The notes: generated by a model from the sequence alone, not told the origin. 64,000 bases of DNA from Levyella massiliensis (GCF_000308275.2 NZ_HG529492.1:51214-115213), one strand, 5' to 3'; counted from the first letter of the stretch, positions 36,944 to 46,300 are shown. Numbers and translations: made by a program.

Positions 36944-37096
36944 TTAAGCATTAAGCGCCCCGTTTAGTGCATCCGAAAAAGAATCGTAGCGCTTGTAGTT
37001 TTGAGGATTTGCTTTCATATCGTAGTACTCTTCAAGCGCCGCAACGGTTTCATCGTTCGGCACATCACGCTTAATGGCGAACGGAATTGCCTTCAT
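36944..37096 (-). pseudogene. Orphan RelB/DinJ antitoxin C-terminal fragment (50 codons)
   Basis: A short frame starts MKAIPFAIKRDVPNDETVAALEEY and ends YKRYDSFSDALNGALNA. The AIPFxIKRDxPNxET stretch and the YKRYDSF ending match C-terminal parts of RelB/DinJ antitoxins. The ribbon-helix-helix part is missing, a TAA stands in frame just upstream of the ATG, and there is no ribosome site and no toxin gene after it. It is most likely a remnant of a lost toxin-antitoxin pair. Confidence 0.55.
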
Positions 37097-37165
37097 TTTT
37101 TATTGATTGAGTTCCATTCAAGTCTCAACATCGGATCAAACTTCTCGTTTGCATTCCGATGAATC

Positions 37166-37942
37166 CTATTCCCTGCGCCCACAAGAACACAACGTTTGAA
37201 TAAAGTCGTCCTCGTATTCCTTTAAAAAGGTTCTAAATTCCGATGGGAGAATATGTAAAGCCTTATTTGCCATCTCTTTCATTGCTTCCGAAAGACCATT
37301 TTGTTTTATATAGAAGGGCCAAGCCACGGAACCTGTAATGGCGCCAAGAGTATCCGCATCTCCTCCTAAAGAAATCGCATTGCGAATAGCATCTTCAAAG
37401 TCTACGGAATCAAAGAATGCAGCGAATGCCTGCGGAACCGTCCCCTGGCAGGATGGATCAAAGGAGTAATGAGGACGAATCTCTTCAACGGTCAACCGCT
37501 CCGGATAAAAATATTGATAGATGTAATGGCGAATCTCTTCTTTCGATTTGCCTTGTTTCGCCAGAAAAATAGCGACCGCTATGGCTTGCGCACCCTTGAT
37601 GCCTTCCGGATGGTTATGACTGACAATGGCACTCTGCTCCGCAAAAAACAGCGCCTCTTCCAATGATTCCGCCAGTTCACCACAGGCGGAAATTCGCATG
37701 GCTGCGCCATTTCCCCAGCTATTATAAGGCTCAGGATTCTTCGTCACTAACCACTGTGAAAAGGCACTTCCATAAGCCCCCGCAGGATTGGGATAGGAGC
37801 GGCCAATAGACTGCATGGTCCGAATAAATTGATCTTGCAAAAAGGCAGCGTCATTTTCCTTCTTATCAGCAAAGGCTTGCTTCAAGGCTAGCCCCACCGC
37901 AATGGTCATCAAAGAATCATCCGTGTAATCCGATCCGTCCAA
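37166..37942 (-). pseudogene. ADP-ribosylglycohydrolase family protein, 5'-truncated
   Basis: The frame of 258 codons matches the ADP-ribosylglycohydrolase (DraG/MacroD-unrelated) family: TDDSLMTIAVGLAL near its start, and the metal-binding GGDADTLGAITGSVAWPFYI later. Intact family members begin about 28 residues earlier, with a GDxxGS motif. Here the frame opens only with TTG directly after an in-frame TAA, without a ribosome site. The lost 5' end is replaced by the repeat at 37976-38095, which carries an rlmD-like HVETV sequence. So the gene was cut by recombination and is probably inactive, although the rest of the frame is undamaged. Confidence 0.75.
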
Positions 37943-37975
37943 TTATGGAACAAAACATCCATTCCACACACACCC

Positions 37976-38095
37976 GGACAAAAGTGCTACTGTCTCCACG
38001 TGTATTAAGACTACCCTGATGATATCCCTACGTCAGGAAGTGAGTCTTAACACTCCTTGCGGGACGAACTTGACAGAATTTACTCCTGTGTTGCC
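37976..38095 (-). repeat. Dispersed repeat copy A with rlmD-like att motif
   Basis: The minus strand reads CACGTGGAGAC...CTTTTGTCC, coding HVETVALLS, the C-terminal motif of RlmD-type rRNA methyltransferases. The upstream about 90 bp closely resemble 50428-50505. No full gene is present. It abuts the truncated ADP-ribosylglycohydrolase. The rest of 37943-38271 contains only this and the terminator at 38166. Confidence 0.6.
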
Positions 38096-38165
38096 TGATG
38101 AACGATTCAACGGTCAATGTGCAACTTGTTATTGCAATTTACGTAATTTAAAAATCACGATAGAA

Positions 38166-38197
38166 AAGCGACTAAGTTTTTTTATTCTTAGTCGCTT
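38166..38197 (-). terminator. Terminator of the ABC transporter operon
   Basis: AAGCGACTAAG (38166-38176) pairs perfectly with CTTAGTCGCTT (38187-38197). On the minus strand it is followed by TTTTC. It lies about 75 bp after the last ABC gene. Confidence 0.8.
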
Positions 38198-38271
38198 CAA
38201 AAATTGTCTATATGCGCTTTACAAAGCTATTTAATTCTTAAATATTGGTTACTTTGAAGCATTTTGTTTTT

Positions 38272-40008
38272 TTACAATCTCCAGCTTGCAGCTCGCTCTC
38301 TTGCCTTGATAAATGCCGAATAAATTCCTGCTCTATTTATCAAATCGTTATGTTTGCCTTCTTGAACCAATTTACCGTCATCAATCACCAGTATCTGATC
38401 GGCTTTTTTCACAGTTGAAAGTCTGTGAGCTATCGAAACTACCGTGTGTCCTTTGGACAATTCCTCAATCGCGGCCAAAATCTCATATTCATTTTCAGGA
38501 TCAACGGAGCTGGTCGCTTCATCCAAAAGAATAATCGGTGCATTTTTAAGTAATGCTCTAGCAATAGAAATTCGTTGTTTTTCACCACCGGAAAGAGAAC
38601 TGCCACCCTCACCTACCATGGTGTTATAGCCATCAGGAAGTTCCATAATAAAATTATGGCAACGAGCCTTTTTAGCGGCTTCCACTACTTCTTCATGACT
38701 TGCCTTAGGATTTGCAAAGCGAATATTATTCTCTATAGTATCTTGAAAAAGATAAACATTTTGGAAAACAAGTGAAAGATTTTTCAGTAAACTTTCTACT
38801 TTATAATCTCGTATATCCCTATTTCCTAATCTTATTTCACCACTGCCAACATCATAAAAACGAGAGATCAAATTGATTATTGTTGTTTTCCCGGAGCCTG
38901 ACGGTCCTACGATAGCTGTCTTTGACCCTTGTGGAATAGTAAATGAAAGGTCTTTTAAGACAGAATTACCTTTGTCATAACTAAAGCTCACCTTATCAAA
39001 GACGATATCCTGATTTTCCATAACTTCTAAAGAGCCGTCACTTATTTCAGGAATATCTAAAACCTCATCCAAATATTGCATATTGGCAGGATTTTTAACC
39101 ATGAGGACGGCTGCATTTTCAAGTTGTTTTAAACCGCCGAAAATCATAAAGCCGGCAGCCGAAACGGTAAGTGCATGTGGTAATAAAACTTCCCCTTTCG
39201 TATAAAGATAACAAGAAAATAATGTAACAAGAAGACTCGAAAGATTAATAACAGTAGAAAAAATTCTCGTACAAATAACAAAGACTATTTCAAAATGTAC
39301 TTGAGAAAGTCTGAGCTCCTCAGAAGCATTATTCAATTTAGAATGAATTTCTTCAACAACACCTTCCTCTGTAAACGGAAAACTGCGAAGCACAGGAATC
39401 CCGCTAATGCTGTCAACTAACGCATCACCGAGCTTTGTAATCGCTGCATGTTCACGTGCAATCTCTTTTTTTGCCAGACTAATCATAAGAGACACGCATA
39501 GCCAAATAAGAATTAAACAAATTAAAGTTAAAAATCCAATTTTAGTATTTACACCGAACATCCCAACCAACAGGAAAAAGGATATTGAAATGCCTGAAAC
39601 AGCAAAGTCGATACTCATTGCAGAGTAATTTTCAAGACTCTTCATAACATTGGTAAATGCCGCCATAATTCTTGATAGGCTTTGTTCTGCAAAATATCCC
39701 ATAGGCGCCTTTTTAAGTTTTTCGCCAACTTCCAGTCTGTAGTCCTTGAAAATGCCAAAGAAAACACCGTCACTAAGACCGCTTTTCGCCCAGCCTGTCA
39801 AAAAATTAAAAAGAAAGGAAGCAAAGAGCACTCCAAAAATCGTCCAAATATGGTCTCCGGTTGTTTCATTCATCCAACCGAATGCAAGAAAGAGAGCGAA
39901 AAATGCAAACAGCATGGAAGCATTTTGTAGAAAAATAAGAAACATTCCCGCCTTAAGACGATTTTTATACTGTCCTGCCAGTTTGAATGATAATTTTATA
40001 AACTCCAT
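38272..40008 (-). CDS. Half-size ABC transporter, permease-ATPase fusion (second pair, partner 2)
   Basis: The 578-residue protein has six membrane spans (residues about 15-300) and a complete nucleotide-binding domain: Walker A GPSGSGKTTIINL, signature LSGGEKQRISIARALL, Walker B IILLDEATS, and a switch His (SIAHRLST). It starts 3 bp after its partner, with GGGGAGG upstream, so the two are co-translated and very likely form a heterodimer. Type IV half-transporters of this kind export drugs or peptides, or import siderophores (IrtAB/YbtPQ-like); the substrate here is not known. Composition is clearly more AT-rich than the first pair. Confidence 0.87.
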   Translation of the reverse strand: MEFIKLSFKLAGQYKNRLKAGMFLIFLQNASMLFAFFALFLAFGWMNETTGDHIWTIFGVLFASFLFNFLTGWAKSGLSDGVFFGIFKDYRLEVGEKLKKAPMGYFAEQSLSRIMAAFTNVMKSLENYSAMSIDFAVSGISISFFLLVGMFGVNTKIGFLTLICLILIWLCVSLMISLAKKEIAREHAAITKLGDALVDSISGIPVLRSFPFTEEGVVEEIHSKLNNASEELRLSQVHFEIVFVICTRIFSTVINLSSLLVTLFSCYLYTKGEVLLPHALTVSAAGFMIFGGLKQLENAAVLMVKNPANMQYLDEVLDIPEISDGSLEVMENQDIVFDKVSFSYDKGNSVLKDLSFTIPQGSKTAIVGPSGSGKTTIINLISRFYDVGSGEIRLGNRDIRDYKVESLLKNLSLVFQNVYLFQDTIENNIRFANPKASHEEVVEAAKKARCHNFIMELPDGYNTMVGEGGSSLSGGEKQRISIARALLKNAPIILLDEATSSVDPENEYEILAAIEELSKGHTVVSIAHRLSTVKKADQILVIDDGKLVQEGKHNDLINRAGIYSAFIKARERAASWRL

Positions 40009-40011
40009 GTC

Positions 40012-41925
40012 TTACGCCTCCCCTAAATATTGTTTCCAAAGGCTTGCATAAAGCGGCTCTTTCATCAGTTCTTCATGTTTCCCCTTGGCGATAATTTTAC
40101 CTTTATCAATGAGAATGATTTGATGTGCCTGCTTGATGGTATTTAACCTATGAGCAACCATCACAAGATTTTTCCCCTTTACGAGATTCGATATTGCTTC
40201 TTGGATGAGAGCTTCGTTTTCAGGATCGGAATAAGCTGTTGCCTCATCCAAAATAATGGTTGATGCAGGTTTCAAAATTGCTCTGGCAAGAGTTATTCTC
40301 TGTCTTTCACCGCCCGACATGGCTCCTCCTGCTTCTCCCGCTTTGGTATCATATCCATTAGGAAGTGCCATAATAAAGTCATGGCAATGAGCCGCTTTTG
40401 CCGCCGCAATAATTTCATCTTCGGTTGCATTAGGCTTGCCAAGACGAATATTATCTCTAATACTTACGTCAAAAAGAAAGTTATCTTGTGAGACAAAAGA
40501 GATCTCTTCCGCAAGCTGCTTAAAGGAAATATTCTTTGTATCAACATTACCAATGGAAATTTTACCCGATGACTGATCCCAAAAGCCTGCTAAAAGCTTT
40601 GCAATGGTAGATTTTCCGCCACCTGAAGGTCCGACAAGCGCAGTCACTTCTCCGGGGCTTGTTTCAAAAGAAATATTATGCAATACCTCAGTTCCGTCAT
40701 GATAAGAAAAACTTACATTATCAAATTTTATCCCCTTGCCCCTATCTATAGTAACTTTATTTTCCGCATCAGGACGTTTTTGGACAGGCATATCAAGCAA
40801 TTCTTGTATGGATGTCCAAGTATTAGAAGCCATCTGAAAAAGTTCAAAACTCGTAATGATTGCAAAAGCCTGTGGAAGAATAGCAAACGGCAGAATAAGT
40901 GATAAAAGCAATGTTTCAATGCCTATTTGCCCGTTCCCATATAAATAAAAAGCTAAAGGCAAGCTCACTATCTGTGGTGTCATCATTGCAGCCGTCATCA
41001 GTGCTTTGCCAAACCAACTTTGCTTCCACCATTTCATCGTTGAAAAATGGTAGAATTTTACCGCATCCGCAAATTTACCATACGAAGCTTTGTCTTGTGC
41101 AAATGCTTTGATTACAGGAATTCCACGAACATATTCCGCACTTCTGTCGGCAACATTGGCATAACTTGATAACCACACCGCCATTCTACTACGGTATTTA
41201 TACATCATTGTAATCATTCCGACAAAAATAATTGGTAGTGGCACAAATATTGATAATCCTATGCGCCAATCTAGATAAAACAAAATCACTGTGCAGAGTA
41301 TCGGATGCAAAAGCCTGCTCGGTAGCTCCGGCATAATATGGGCTACCCAGTCTTCCATATCTGCTACTCGATCCATGATAATTACCTTAATTTTACCTAC
41401 AGGATTATCCACCAAATACCCCATTGGAATTACCTTTAATTTTTCAAACAAAGTCTGCCTCAGTTTTGCAAGTATGGAAAAAGAGGTTTTATGTGAAATA
41501 GTTGTGCTAAATCCTGTAAATATAAAGTACAGGAGCAGTGATCCTATTGCAAAAAAAGCATATTTCAATAGTGTTTGAAAGCCGACCGGGTTACCCCCTG
41601 CATTTTTTATAAGCCATCCTGCTGCATAAGCACTAAAGAAATAAGTAGAAAAACTAAAAAGCTCTCCAATGCACGCAAAAATAACAGAAAGTCGCATCCT
41701 ACCCTTATACTCAGGCGCTACACTCATAAGCGCTTTATTTAAACCACCCATACTGATTTTAGGCTTTTTTTCGCTTTGCTCTACATCCCTTTCGATTCGC
41801 TGCATAATCTCATCGGGAACATCCAAGTTTAGACTCTCTACCTCTCTTATTAAATTTTCATTTTGCTTGCGTTTCTTGCTGTCCGAAGCAGAGCAACTCA
41901 ACTCATCATTTTTTTCTTCATTCAC
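40012..41925 (-). CDS. Half-size ABC transporter, permease-ATPase fusion (second pair, partner 1)
   Basis: The 637-residue protein begins with an extra hydrophilic stretch (SCSASDSKKRKQNENLIREVE) before six membrane spans. The nucleotide-binding domain has Walker A GPSGGGKSTIAKL, signature MSGGERQRITLARAIL and TIILDEATAYSDPENE. The unusual GGGKS Walker A is shared with the first gene of the other pair (43710-45449), so the two pairs arose from a common heterodimer. The start follows GGAGAT. A GTTAG-N6-CTAAC palindrome lies just upstream, so this pair can be controlled separately from the first. Confidence 0.87.
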   Translation of the reverse strand: MNEEKNDELSCSASDSKKRKQNENLIREVESLNLDVPDEIMQRIERDVEQSEKKPKISMGGLNKALMSVAPEYKGRMRLSVIFACIGELFSFSTYFFSAYAAGWLIKNAGGNPVGFQTLLKYAFFAIGSLLLYFIFTGFSTTISHKTSFSILAKLRQTLFEKLKVIPMGYLVDNPVGKIKVIIMDRVADMEDWVAHIMPELPSRLLHPILCTVILFYLDWRIGLSIFVPLPIIFVGMITMMYKYRSRMAVWLSSYANVADRSAEYVRGIPVIKAFAQDKASYGKFADAVKFYHFSTMKWWKQSWFGKALMTAAMMTPQIVSLPLAFYLYGNGQIGIETLLLSLILPFAILPQAFAIITSFELFQMASNTWTSIQELLDMPVQKRPDAENKVTIDRGKGIKFDNVSFSYHDGTEVLHNISFETSPGEVTALVGPSGGGKSTIAKLLAGFWDQSSGKISIGNVDTKNISFKQLAEEISFVSQDNFLFDVSIRDNIRLGKPNATEDEIIAAAKAAHCHDFIMALPNGYDTKAGEAGGAMSGGERQRITLARAILKPASTIILDEATAYSDPENEALIQEAISNLVKGKNLVMVAHRLNTIKQAHQIILIDKGKIIAKGKHEELMKEPLYASLWKQYLGEA

Positions 41926-41938
41926 TCATCTCCATTTC

Positions 41939-41956
41939 AGTTAGCTTGTACTAACT
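41939..41956 (-). promoter_or_regulatory. GTTAG-N6-CTAAC operator before the second ABC pair
   Basis: A perfect 18-bp palindrome, AGTTAG-CTTGTA-CTAACT, lies in the 63-bp gap between the two ABC pairs, immediately upstream of the ribosome site of the gene starting at 41925. I see no strong promoter hexamers, so read-through from the first pair may be the main source of transcript. Confidence 0.7.
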
Positions 41957-41988
41957 ATTAGTTTAAAAAAATTACCTTTTATTTCTTT

Positions 41989-43710
41989 CTAATAAACATA
42001 CGCTTCCGTCAAACTCGACTTCTCCACCAAGTTCCGATAAAGCTTGGAGCGGGTCATCAGTTCCTCATGACGACCTATGCCATTCACCCGTCCGTCTTCA
42101 AAGACGACAATTTGATTCACATTTTCAATCGACTTCATCCGATGGGAGATGATGACCACGGTCTTGTTTTTCATCAATGTATTCAAACTCTTTTGAATGG
42201 CCATCTCATTTTCCACATCTAGGGAAGCGGAAATTTCGTCCAGGAGGAGGATGGGGGCATCCTTTAAGAAGGCTCGGGCGATGGATAGTCTTTGCCTTTC
42301 ACCGCCTGAAAGCTTGCTGCCGTTCTCGCCGATCAAGGTTTGGTAGCCCTCGGGAAGTTTTACGATAAAGTCGTCGCAGTGGGCCTTCTTGGCCGCTTCC
42401 ATGACTTCTTCATCACTGGCGTCTTTGCGGCCAATGCGGATATTTTCCATGACCGTTCCATTAAAGAGGGTCACATCCTGAAAAACCATCGAAATCTGCC
42501 GATAAAGGCAGTCCGGAGCGATGTCTTTTAGGGAATGACCGCCAATGGTAATTTCTCCCCGGTCAACATCGTAGAGGCGTGAGAGGAGACGAATCATGGT
42601 GGTTTTACCCGACCCGGAAGGTCCAACCAAGGCCGTTACTTCCCCCTGCTTGGCCGAGAAATTTACCCCATTCAAAACCGGATTTTTTCCATAAGCAAAG
42701 GAGAGGTCCTTCACTTCGATATCAAAGTTTTTCAGTTCCACTTCCCGTCCCTTTTGAACCGGTGTGTTTTGGAGTTCCTTGATACGATCTACCCGAACAT
42801 CGATGTCGAAGAGTTCCGCGATGTTCATGCTGACGCCCTCCATGGCGGAGGTCAGGCGAGTGGCAGCGATCATATAGCCAATGGCATAGAGGGCCGACAT
42901 CTGGCCCTTGAGCATAAAATAGGCCACCGTCAGGATCGTGCTGGCTAGAGCTAATTTGACAACGGTCATGGCCGACATGACCGGGATGCCCTGGCCCACT
43001 TCGGCTTGCATGTGCATTTTTTCGGCCGCCCGTATGGCCTGGTGAATTTCCCGTCTTTTCTCGCCCACCAGATTGTAGGAGCGAATTTCTTGCTGCATTT
43101 CGATGGCATCTTGGATAATTTCCACATTTTTTCGGCTTTGGTCATAGAACTTTTTCACAAAGCTTTTTTGATAGCGTTTGGAAAGCAAGATGATGGTAAG
43201 GCCAACTGCCGTGGGGATAAGAATGGCCAGGCCAATCCAAAAATGACTGATTAAAATCATGATGAGCATGAGGACTAAAAAGATCCCCGCTCCGATGGCC
43301 TGGGGTACCGCATGGGAAAAAGCATGCTCCATATCCAAGACATCCTGCATCATGGTCTGGGCCAGATCGGACAAATCATGTTTGGCAAAATAGCCCAAGG
43401 GGAGTTCTTTCATGGTGTCGGCAATAGCAATACGCATGTCCCGGGATTCCGCGTAGGTCGTGTTGTAGGTAGCCCGATACTCAAAATCCAAAGTCAAATA
43501 CATGAGAACCACGATTACGGCCATGGCCAAGAGATAAAAGGCCGGATGGCTTAGCTTTCCATCCGCCAAAAGGTCCTTAGCAAAGGCAAAAAAGGTCATC
43601 ATAGCCGCCATGTAGGTAATGTTTACACAAAAGGAAGCGATCGATGCTCGTATCATGCCCCTCGCCCCTTTTTCAGTAAGGGCAAAAGTTTCTTGTAATT
43701 TTCTTTTCAT
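41989..43710 (-). CDS. Half-size ABC transporter, permease-ATPase fusion (first pair, partner 2)
   Basis: The 573-residue protein has six membrane spans and a complete ATPase: Walker A GPSGSGKTTMIRLLSRLYD, signature LSGGERQRLSIARAFL, Walker B PILLLDEISASLD. Walker B is followed by Glu (DEIS), so it can hydrolyse ATP. The ATG overlaps the stop codon of the upstream partner (TGATG), a sign of coupled synthesis and heterodimer formation. The closest relative in the window is the gene at 38272-40008. Substrate unknown; location after a TetR gene favours export of a toxic or regulatory compound. Confidence 0.87.
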   Translation of the reverse strand: MKRKLQETFALTEKGARGMIRASIASFCVNITYMAAMMTFFAFAKDLLADGKLSHPAFYLLAMAVIVVLMYLTLDFEYRATYNTTYAESRDMRIAIADTMKELPLGYFAKHDLSDLAQTMMQDVLDMEHAFSHAVPQAIGAGIFLVLMLIMILISHFWIGLAILIPTAVGLTIILLSKRYQKSFVKKFYDQSRKNVEIIQDAIEMQQEIRSYNLVGEKRREIHQAIRAAEKMHMQAEVGQGIPVMSAMTVVKLALASTILTVAYFMLKGQMSALYAIGYMIAATRLTSAMEGVSMNIAELFDIDVRVDRIKELQNTPVQKGREVELKNFDIEVKDLSFAYGKNPVLNGVNFSAKQGEVTALVGPSGSGKTTMIRLLSRLYDVDRGEITIGGHSLKDIAPDCLYRQISMVFQDVTLFNGTVMENIRIGRKDASDEEVMEAAKKAHCDDFIVKLPEGYQTLIGENGSKLSGGERQRLSIARAFLKDAPILLLDEISASLDVENEMAIQKSLNTLMKNKTVVIISHRMKSIENVNQIVVFEDGRVNGIGRHEELMTRSKLYRNLVEKSSLTEAYVY

Positions 43711-45449
43711 CAGGCTACCCTCCAGTCATTGGCTTGGGCATAAAGGCCCTGCAGATAGGCATAACGCCCATTTTTTTCCATTAAAGCCCGGTGGCTACCC
43801 CGCTCGATAATCTTACCTTCATCCACGACCAGAATTTCATCCGCCTGGCGAATAGAAGAGAGCCGGTGGGCAATCATGATAACGGTTTTTCCCTTCATAA
43901 GATTGCTGAAGGCCTGCTGGATTTCATATTCATTTTCCGGGTCGGCTGCTGCCGAAGCTTCATCCAGAATGATGATGGGGGCATTTTTCAGGATGGCTCG
44001 GGCGATGGCGATGCGCTGGATCTCACCCCCAGACAGGTGGACGCCCTTGGAGCCGATCCGGGTCTTTTCTCGGTCAGGGAACTTGTCCAAAATATCTTCA
44101 CAGCGTGCCAGCTTCATGGCTTCCATGACTTCATCCCAAGAAGCCGCCGGATTGCCGATTTTGACATTGTCGTAGATCGTGGTCTTAAAGAGTTTGGCAT
44201 TTTGAAAGACCATGGCCAGCATCCGGGTTCTAGCAAATTCCGAATACTCCGACAAAGCCCTGCCACCAATGAGGATTTCCCCCTCCTGAACCGGATAGAA
44301 GCCGGCAATGAGCTTAGCCAAGGTGGACTTGCCTCCGCCGGAAGAGCCGACCAAGGCGTAGGTCTTTCCCCCATCCAGATGAAAGCTCAAGTCCTCTAAA
44401 ACCTTGTCTTTTTCATAGGCAAAAGAGACATGTTTGAAGTCGATAGCACCATCCACAGCTTGGTCAACGGAGCCGGAGGCCAGCTTGCCGGTCTGCATTT
44501 CCTGAATCAGGCTTTCGATCTTATCAATGGAGGATGAGGCCAAGTAGGAATGCATGCCCACATACATAATCTTCATGAAAGCCATGAAAATTATGTCGCA
44601 AAAGAGGACATAGAAGATGGCCTTGGTCAGGTAGAGTTCAGGATCTTCCCCCCGAGCCAGGAAAAAGAAGGCCAAGGGGATGAGCAAAAGGTAAACGGCG
44701 TTAAAAAAGGTTTGGAAGGTCACGTAGGGAACACGGCAGGACATGCTGTAGGCCAACACCTTTTCTCCATAGCTGGCGATGGAGTCATAAAAATTCTTCA
44801 TGGACTTGACGTTGGCATTAAAAATCTTGACCACACCCATATTGCGAACATATTCCACAGCATGAGCTCCCATGGACTCCTGCGCCTGCATATATTCGCC
44901 CATGAAGGCGGATTCCCCCATCATCTTGCTGCCAATTAAGCCACCAACAACGATGGTCAAAACCATAAAAACGCAGAGCCGCCAGTCGATCATGCCGGCC
45001 AAGACAAGACCAAAGAGGGGGACAAAGAAGGCTGCGGCCAAATCCGGCAAGAGATGGGCCACGCTGGTGTGGGTTAAGGCTGTATTATCATCCAGCATCT
45101 TGCGGATTTTCCCGGATGGATACTTGTCAAAAAAGGCCGAGGGAGCCTCCAAAAGGGCATCCATACCGGCTTTTTTTAAGTTTGCCTCCAGACGGAAGGC
45201 GATCCGATGAGTGGCCATGCAACCGATAAAATTGATTACGGTGTAGGCCAGGGCACAAAGGCAAAGGATCGTGACCAAATGGCTCAGGCCCTCTAGGCCG
45301 GATGCGACCAAAATCTTTTTTAAAAATAAGTAAATCGCCTGGTACTCGGCAATGAGGGCAACAGAAGATCCGATAATAAGTAAGAAGGCCAGGATGAGAA
45401 TGCCTCCCATGCCGGGCACGTAGGGTTTCATTTTTTTGTAAACGGACAT
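43710..45449 (-). CDS. Half-size ABC transporter, permease-ATPase fusion (first pair, partner 1)
   Basis: I chose the ATG ending at 45449 (MSVYKKMKPYVPGMGG), preceded by AAAGGAA; the upstream extension would run through the operator. The 579-residue protein has six membrane spans and an ATPase with Walker A GSSGGGKSTLAKLIAGF, signature LSGGEIQRIAIARAIL and PIIILDEASAAADPENE. It is followed by its partner with a one-base overlap. It lies 86 bp after the TetR gene on the same strand, with a palindrome between them. Confidence 0.87.
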   Translation of the reverse strand: MSVYKKMKPYVPGMGGILILAFLLIIGSSVALIAEYQAIYLFLKKILVASGLEGLSHLVTILCLCALAYTVINFIGCMATHRIAFRLEANLKKAGMDALLEAPSAFFDKYPSGKIRKMLDDNTALTHTSVAHLLPDLAAAFFVPLFGLVLAGMIDWRLCVFMVLTIVVGGLIGSKMMGESAFMGEYMQAQESMGAHAVEYVRNMGVVKIFNANVKSMKNFYDSIASYGEKVLAYSMSCRVPYVTFQTFFNAVYLLLIPLAFFFLARGEDPELYLTKAIFYVLFCDIIFMAFMKIMYVGMHSYLASSSIDKIESLIQEMQTGKLASGSVDQAVDGAIDFKHVSFAYEKDKVLEDLSFHLDGGKTYALVGSSGGGKSTLAKLIAGFYPVQEGEILIGGRALSEYSEFARTRMLAMVFQNAKLFKTTIYDNVKIGNPAASWDEVMEAMKLARCEDILDKFPDREKTRIGSKGVHLSGGEIQRIAIARAILKNAPIIILDEASAAADPENEYEIQQAFSNLMKGKTVIMIAHRLSSIRQADEILVVDEGKIIERGSHRALMEKNGRYAYLQGLYAQANDWRVA

Positions 45450-45503
45450 AGAAAATTCCTTTCTAATTAGGCTCAAATAAGCCTTCAAAAAAACGATTCG
45501 TTC

Positions 45504-45519
45504 GTTAGTATCAACTAAC
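45504..45519 (-). promoter_or_regulatory. GTTAG-N6-CTAAC operator before the first ABC pair
   Basis: GTTAG-TATCAA-CTAAC, with the palindrome extending inward to GTTAGT/ACTAAC, lies between tetR and the first ABC gene, 55 bp before the start codon. The minus strand shows GATACT inside it as a possible -10, which would let a bound repressor block initiation. Confidence 0.72.
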
Positions 45520-45534
45520 ACCGGGCGAAATTTT

Positions 45535-46131
45535 TTATGTAATCATCTTGCCTTCCCGCATATAGTCCAAAGCAAGCTTCATCATAGCCACAAAAAGCGG
45601 CCGATTTTTACGGAAGACTTCCCGGGCGCCTAATATTTCTGATCCCAACATGATGGTGTTCATGAAATGGAGCAGGAGGTCGGAATAGAAATATTCCATA
45701 CCTTTTTGCGATTCCGTTCCAAAACTTTCTTCAAACATGGCCTGATTATCCTTCTTCAATTCCTGAAAAAGATCCCTCAGAGTCTGGTTTCTCTGGGAGG
45801 CCTGAAGATAGATAACATAAAGGCTCATCAGGTCGCTTTCATCCAAAACCTTATCCACCATCATATTGACTACACTTTCGTCGTCCCATGCCGAGGCTTG
45901 ACCGACCGTCTGCTTTATGATGTTAATGCGGTAGGCGATGCCTTCAATCATGAGGTCGTAGAGGATATCGGTGGTAGAGGCATAGTAGTGGTAGAAACCG
46001 CCCTTGGAAAGGGAGGTTTCTGCGATGATATCTTCCATGGTGGTTTTTTCAAAGCCTTTTTCTAGGAAGACAGATTTAGCCGCTTCCATAATTTCCTTTT
46101 TACGCTCCCTTTTTGATTTGATCACTCGCAT
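45535..46131 (-). CDS. TetR-family transcriptional regulator
   Basis: GGAGG lies directly before the ATG-ATG pair, so I start at 46131 rather than 46143. The 198-residue protein has a clear TetR N-terminal domain (RERKKEIMEAAKSVFLEKGFEKTTMEDIIAETSLSKGGFYHYYAST, positions about 8-53) and a helical ligand-binding C-terminus. It is the first gene of a minus-strand run ending in four ABC genes. Three palindromes with the same core in the window, plus one with a single mismatch upstream of this gene, make it the best candidate for the binding protein. Confidence 0.87.
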   Translation of the reverse strand: MRVIKSKRERKKEIMEAAKSVFLEKGFEKTTMEDIIAETSLSKGGFYHYYASTTDILYDLMIEGIAYRINIIKQTVGQASAWDDESVVNMMVDKVLDESDLMSLYVIYLQASQRNQTLRDLFQELKKDNQAMFEESFGTESQKGMEYFYSDLLLHFMNTIMLGSEILGAREVFRKNRPLFVAMMKLALDYMREGKMIT

Positions 46132-46162
46132 CATTTCCTCCATCGACGGTACCGTCTATCCT

Positions 46163-46178
46163 GTTATCTAATGCTAAC
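46163..46178 (-). promoter_or_regulatory. Imperfect GTTAG-N6-CTAAC operator before tetR
   Basis: GTTAT-CTAATG-CTAAC matches the shared 16-bp palindrome except for one base. It lies 32 bp upstream of the chosen tetR start, a position suited to autoregulation. Confidence 0.55.
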
Positions 46179-46274
46179 TCTCAATTTTTCTCCTGTCAAC
46201 TATCCGCCGCCCCGTCTGAATCCGAGTTTTAAAAATTCACTTGCTTATTTTTTGCAAAATATCGTTTAACAATA

Positions 46275-46300
46275 AAAGCCACTCCGCAAGGAGTGGCTTT
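46275..46300. terminator. Perfect hairpin terminator between lipoprotein gene and tetR
   Basis: AAAGCCACTCC (46275-46285), GCAA loop, GGAGTGGCTTT (46290-46300). On the minus strand the stem continues into TTTTATTG, so it ends the lipoprotein transcript. Confidence 0.85.
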
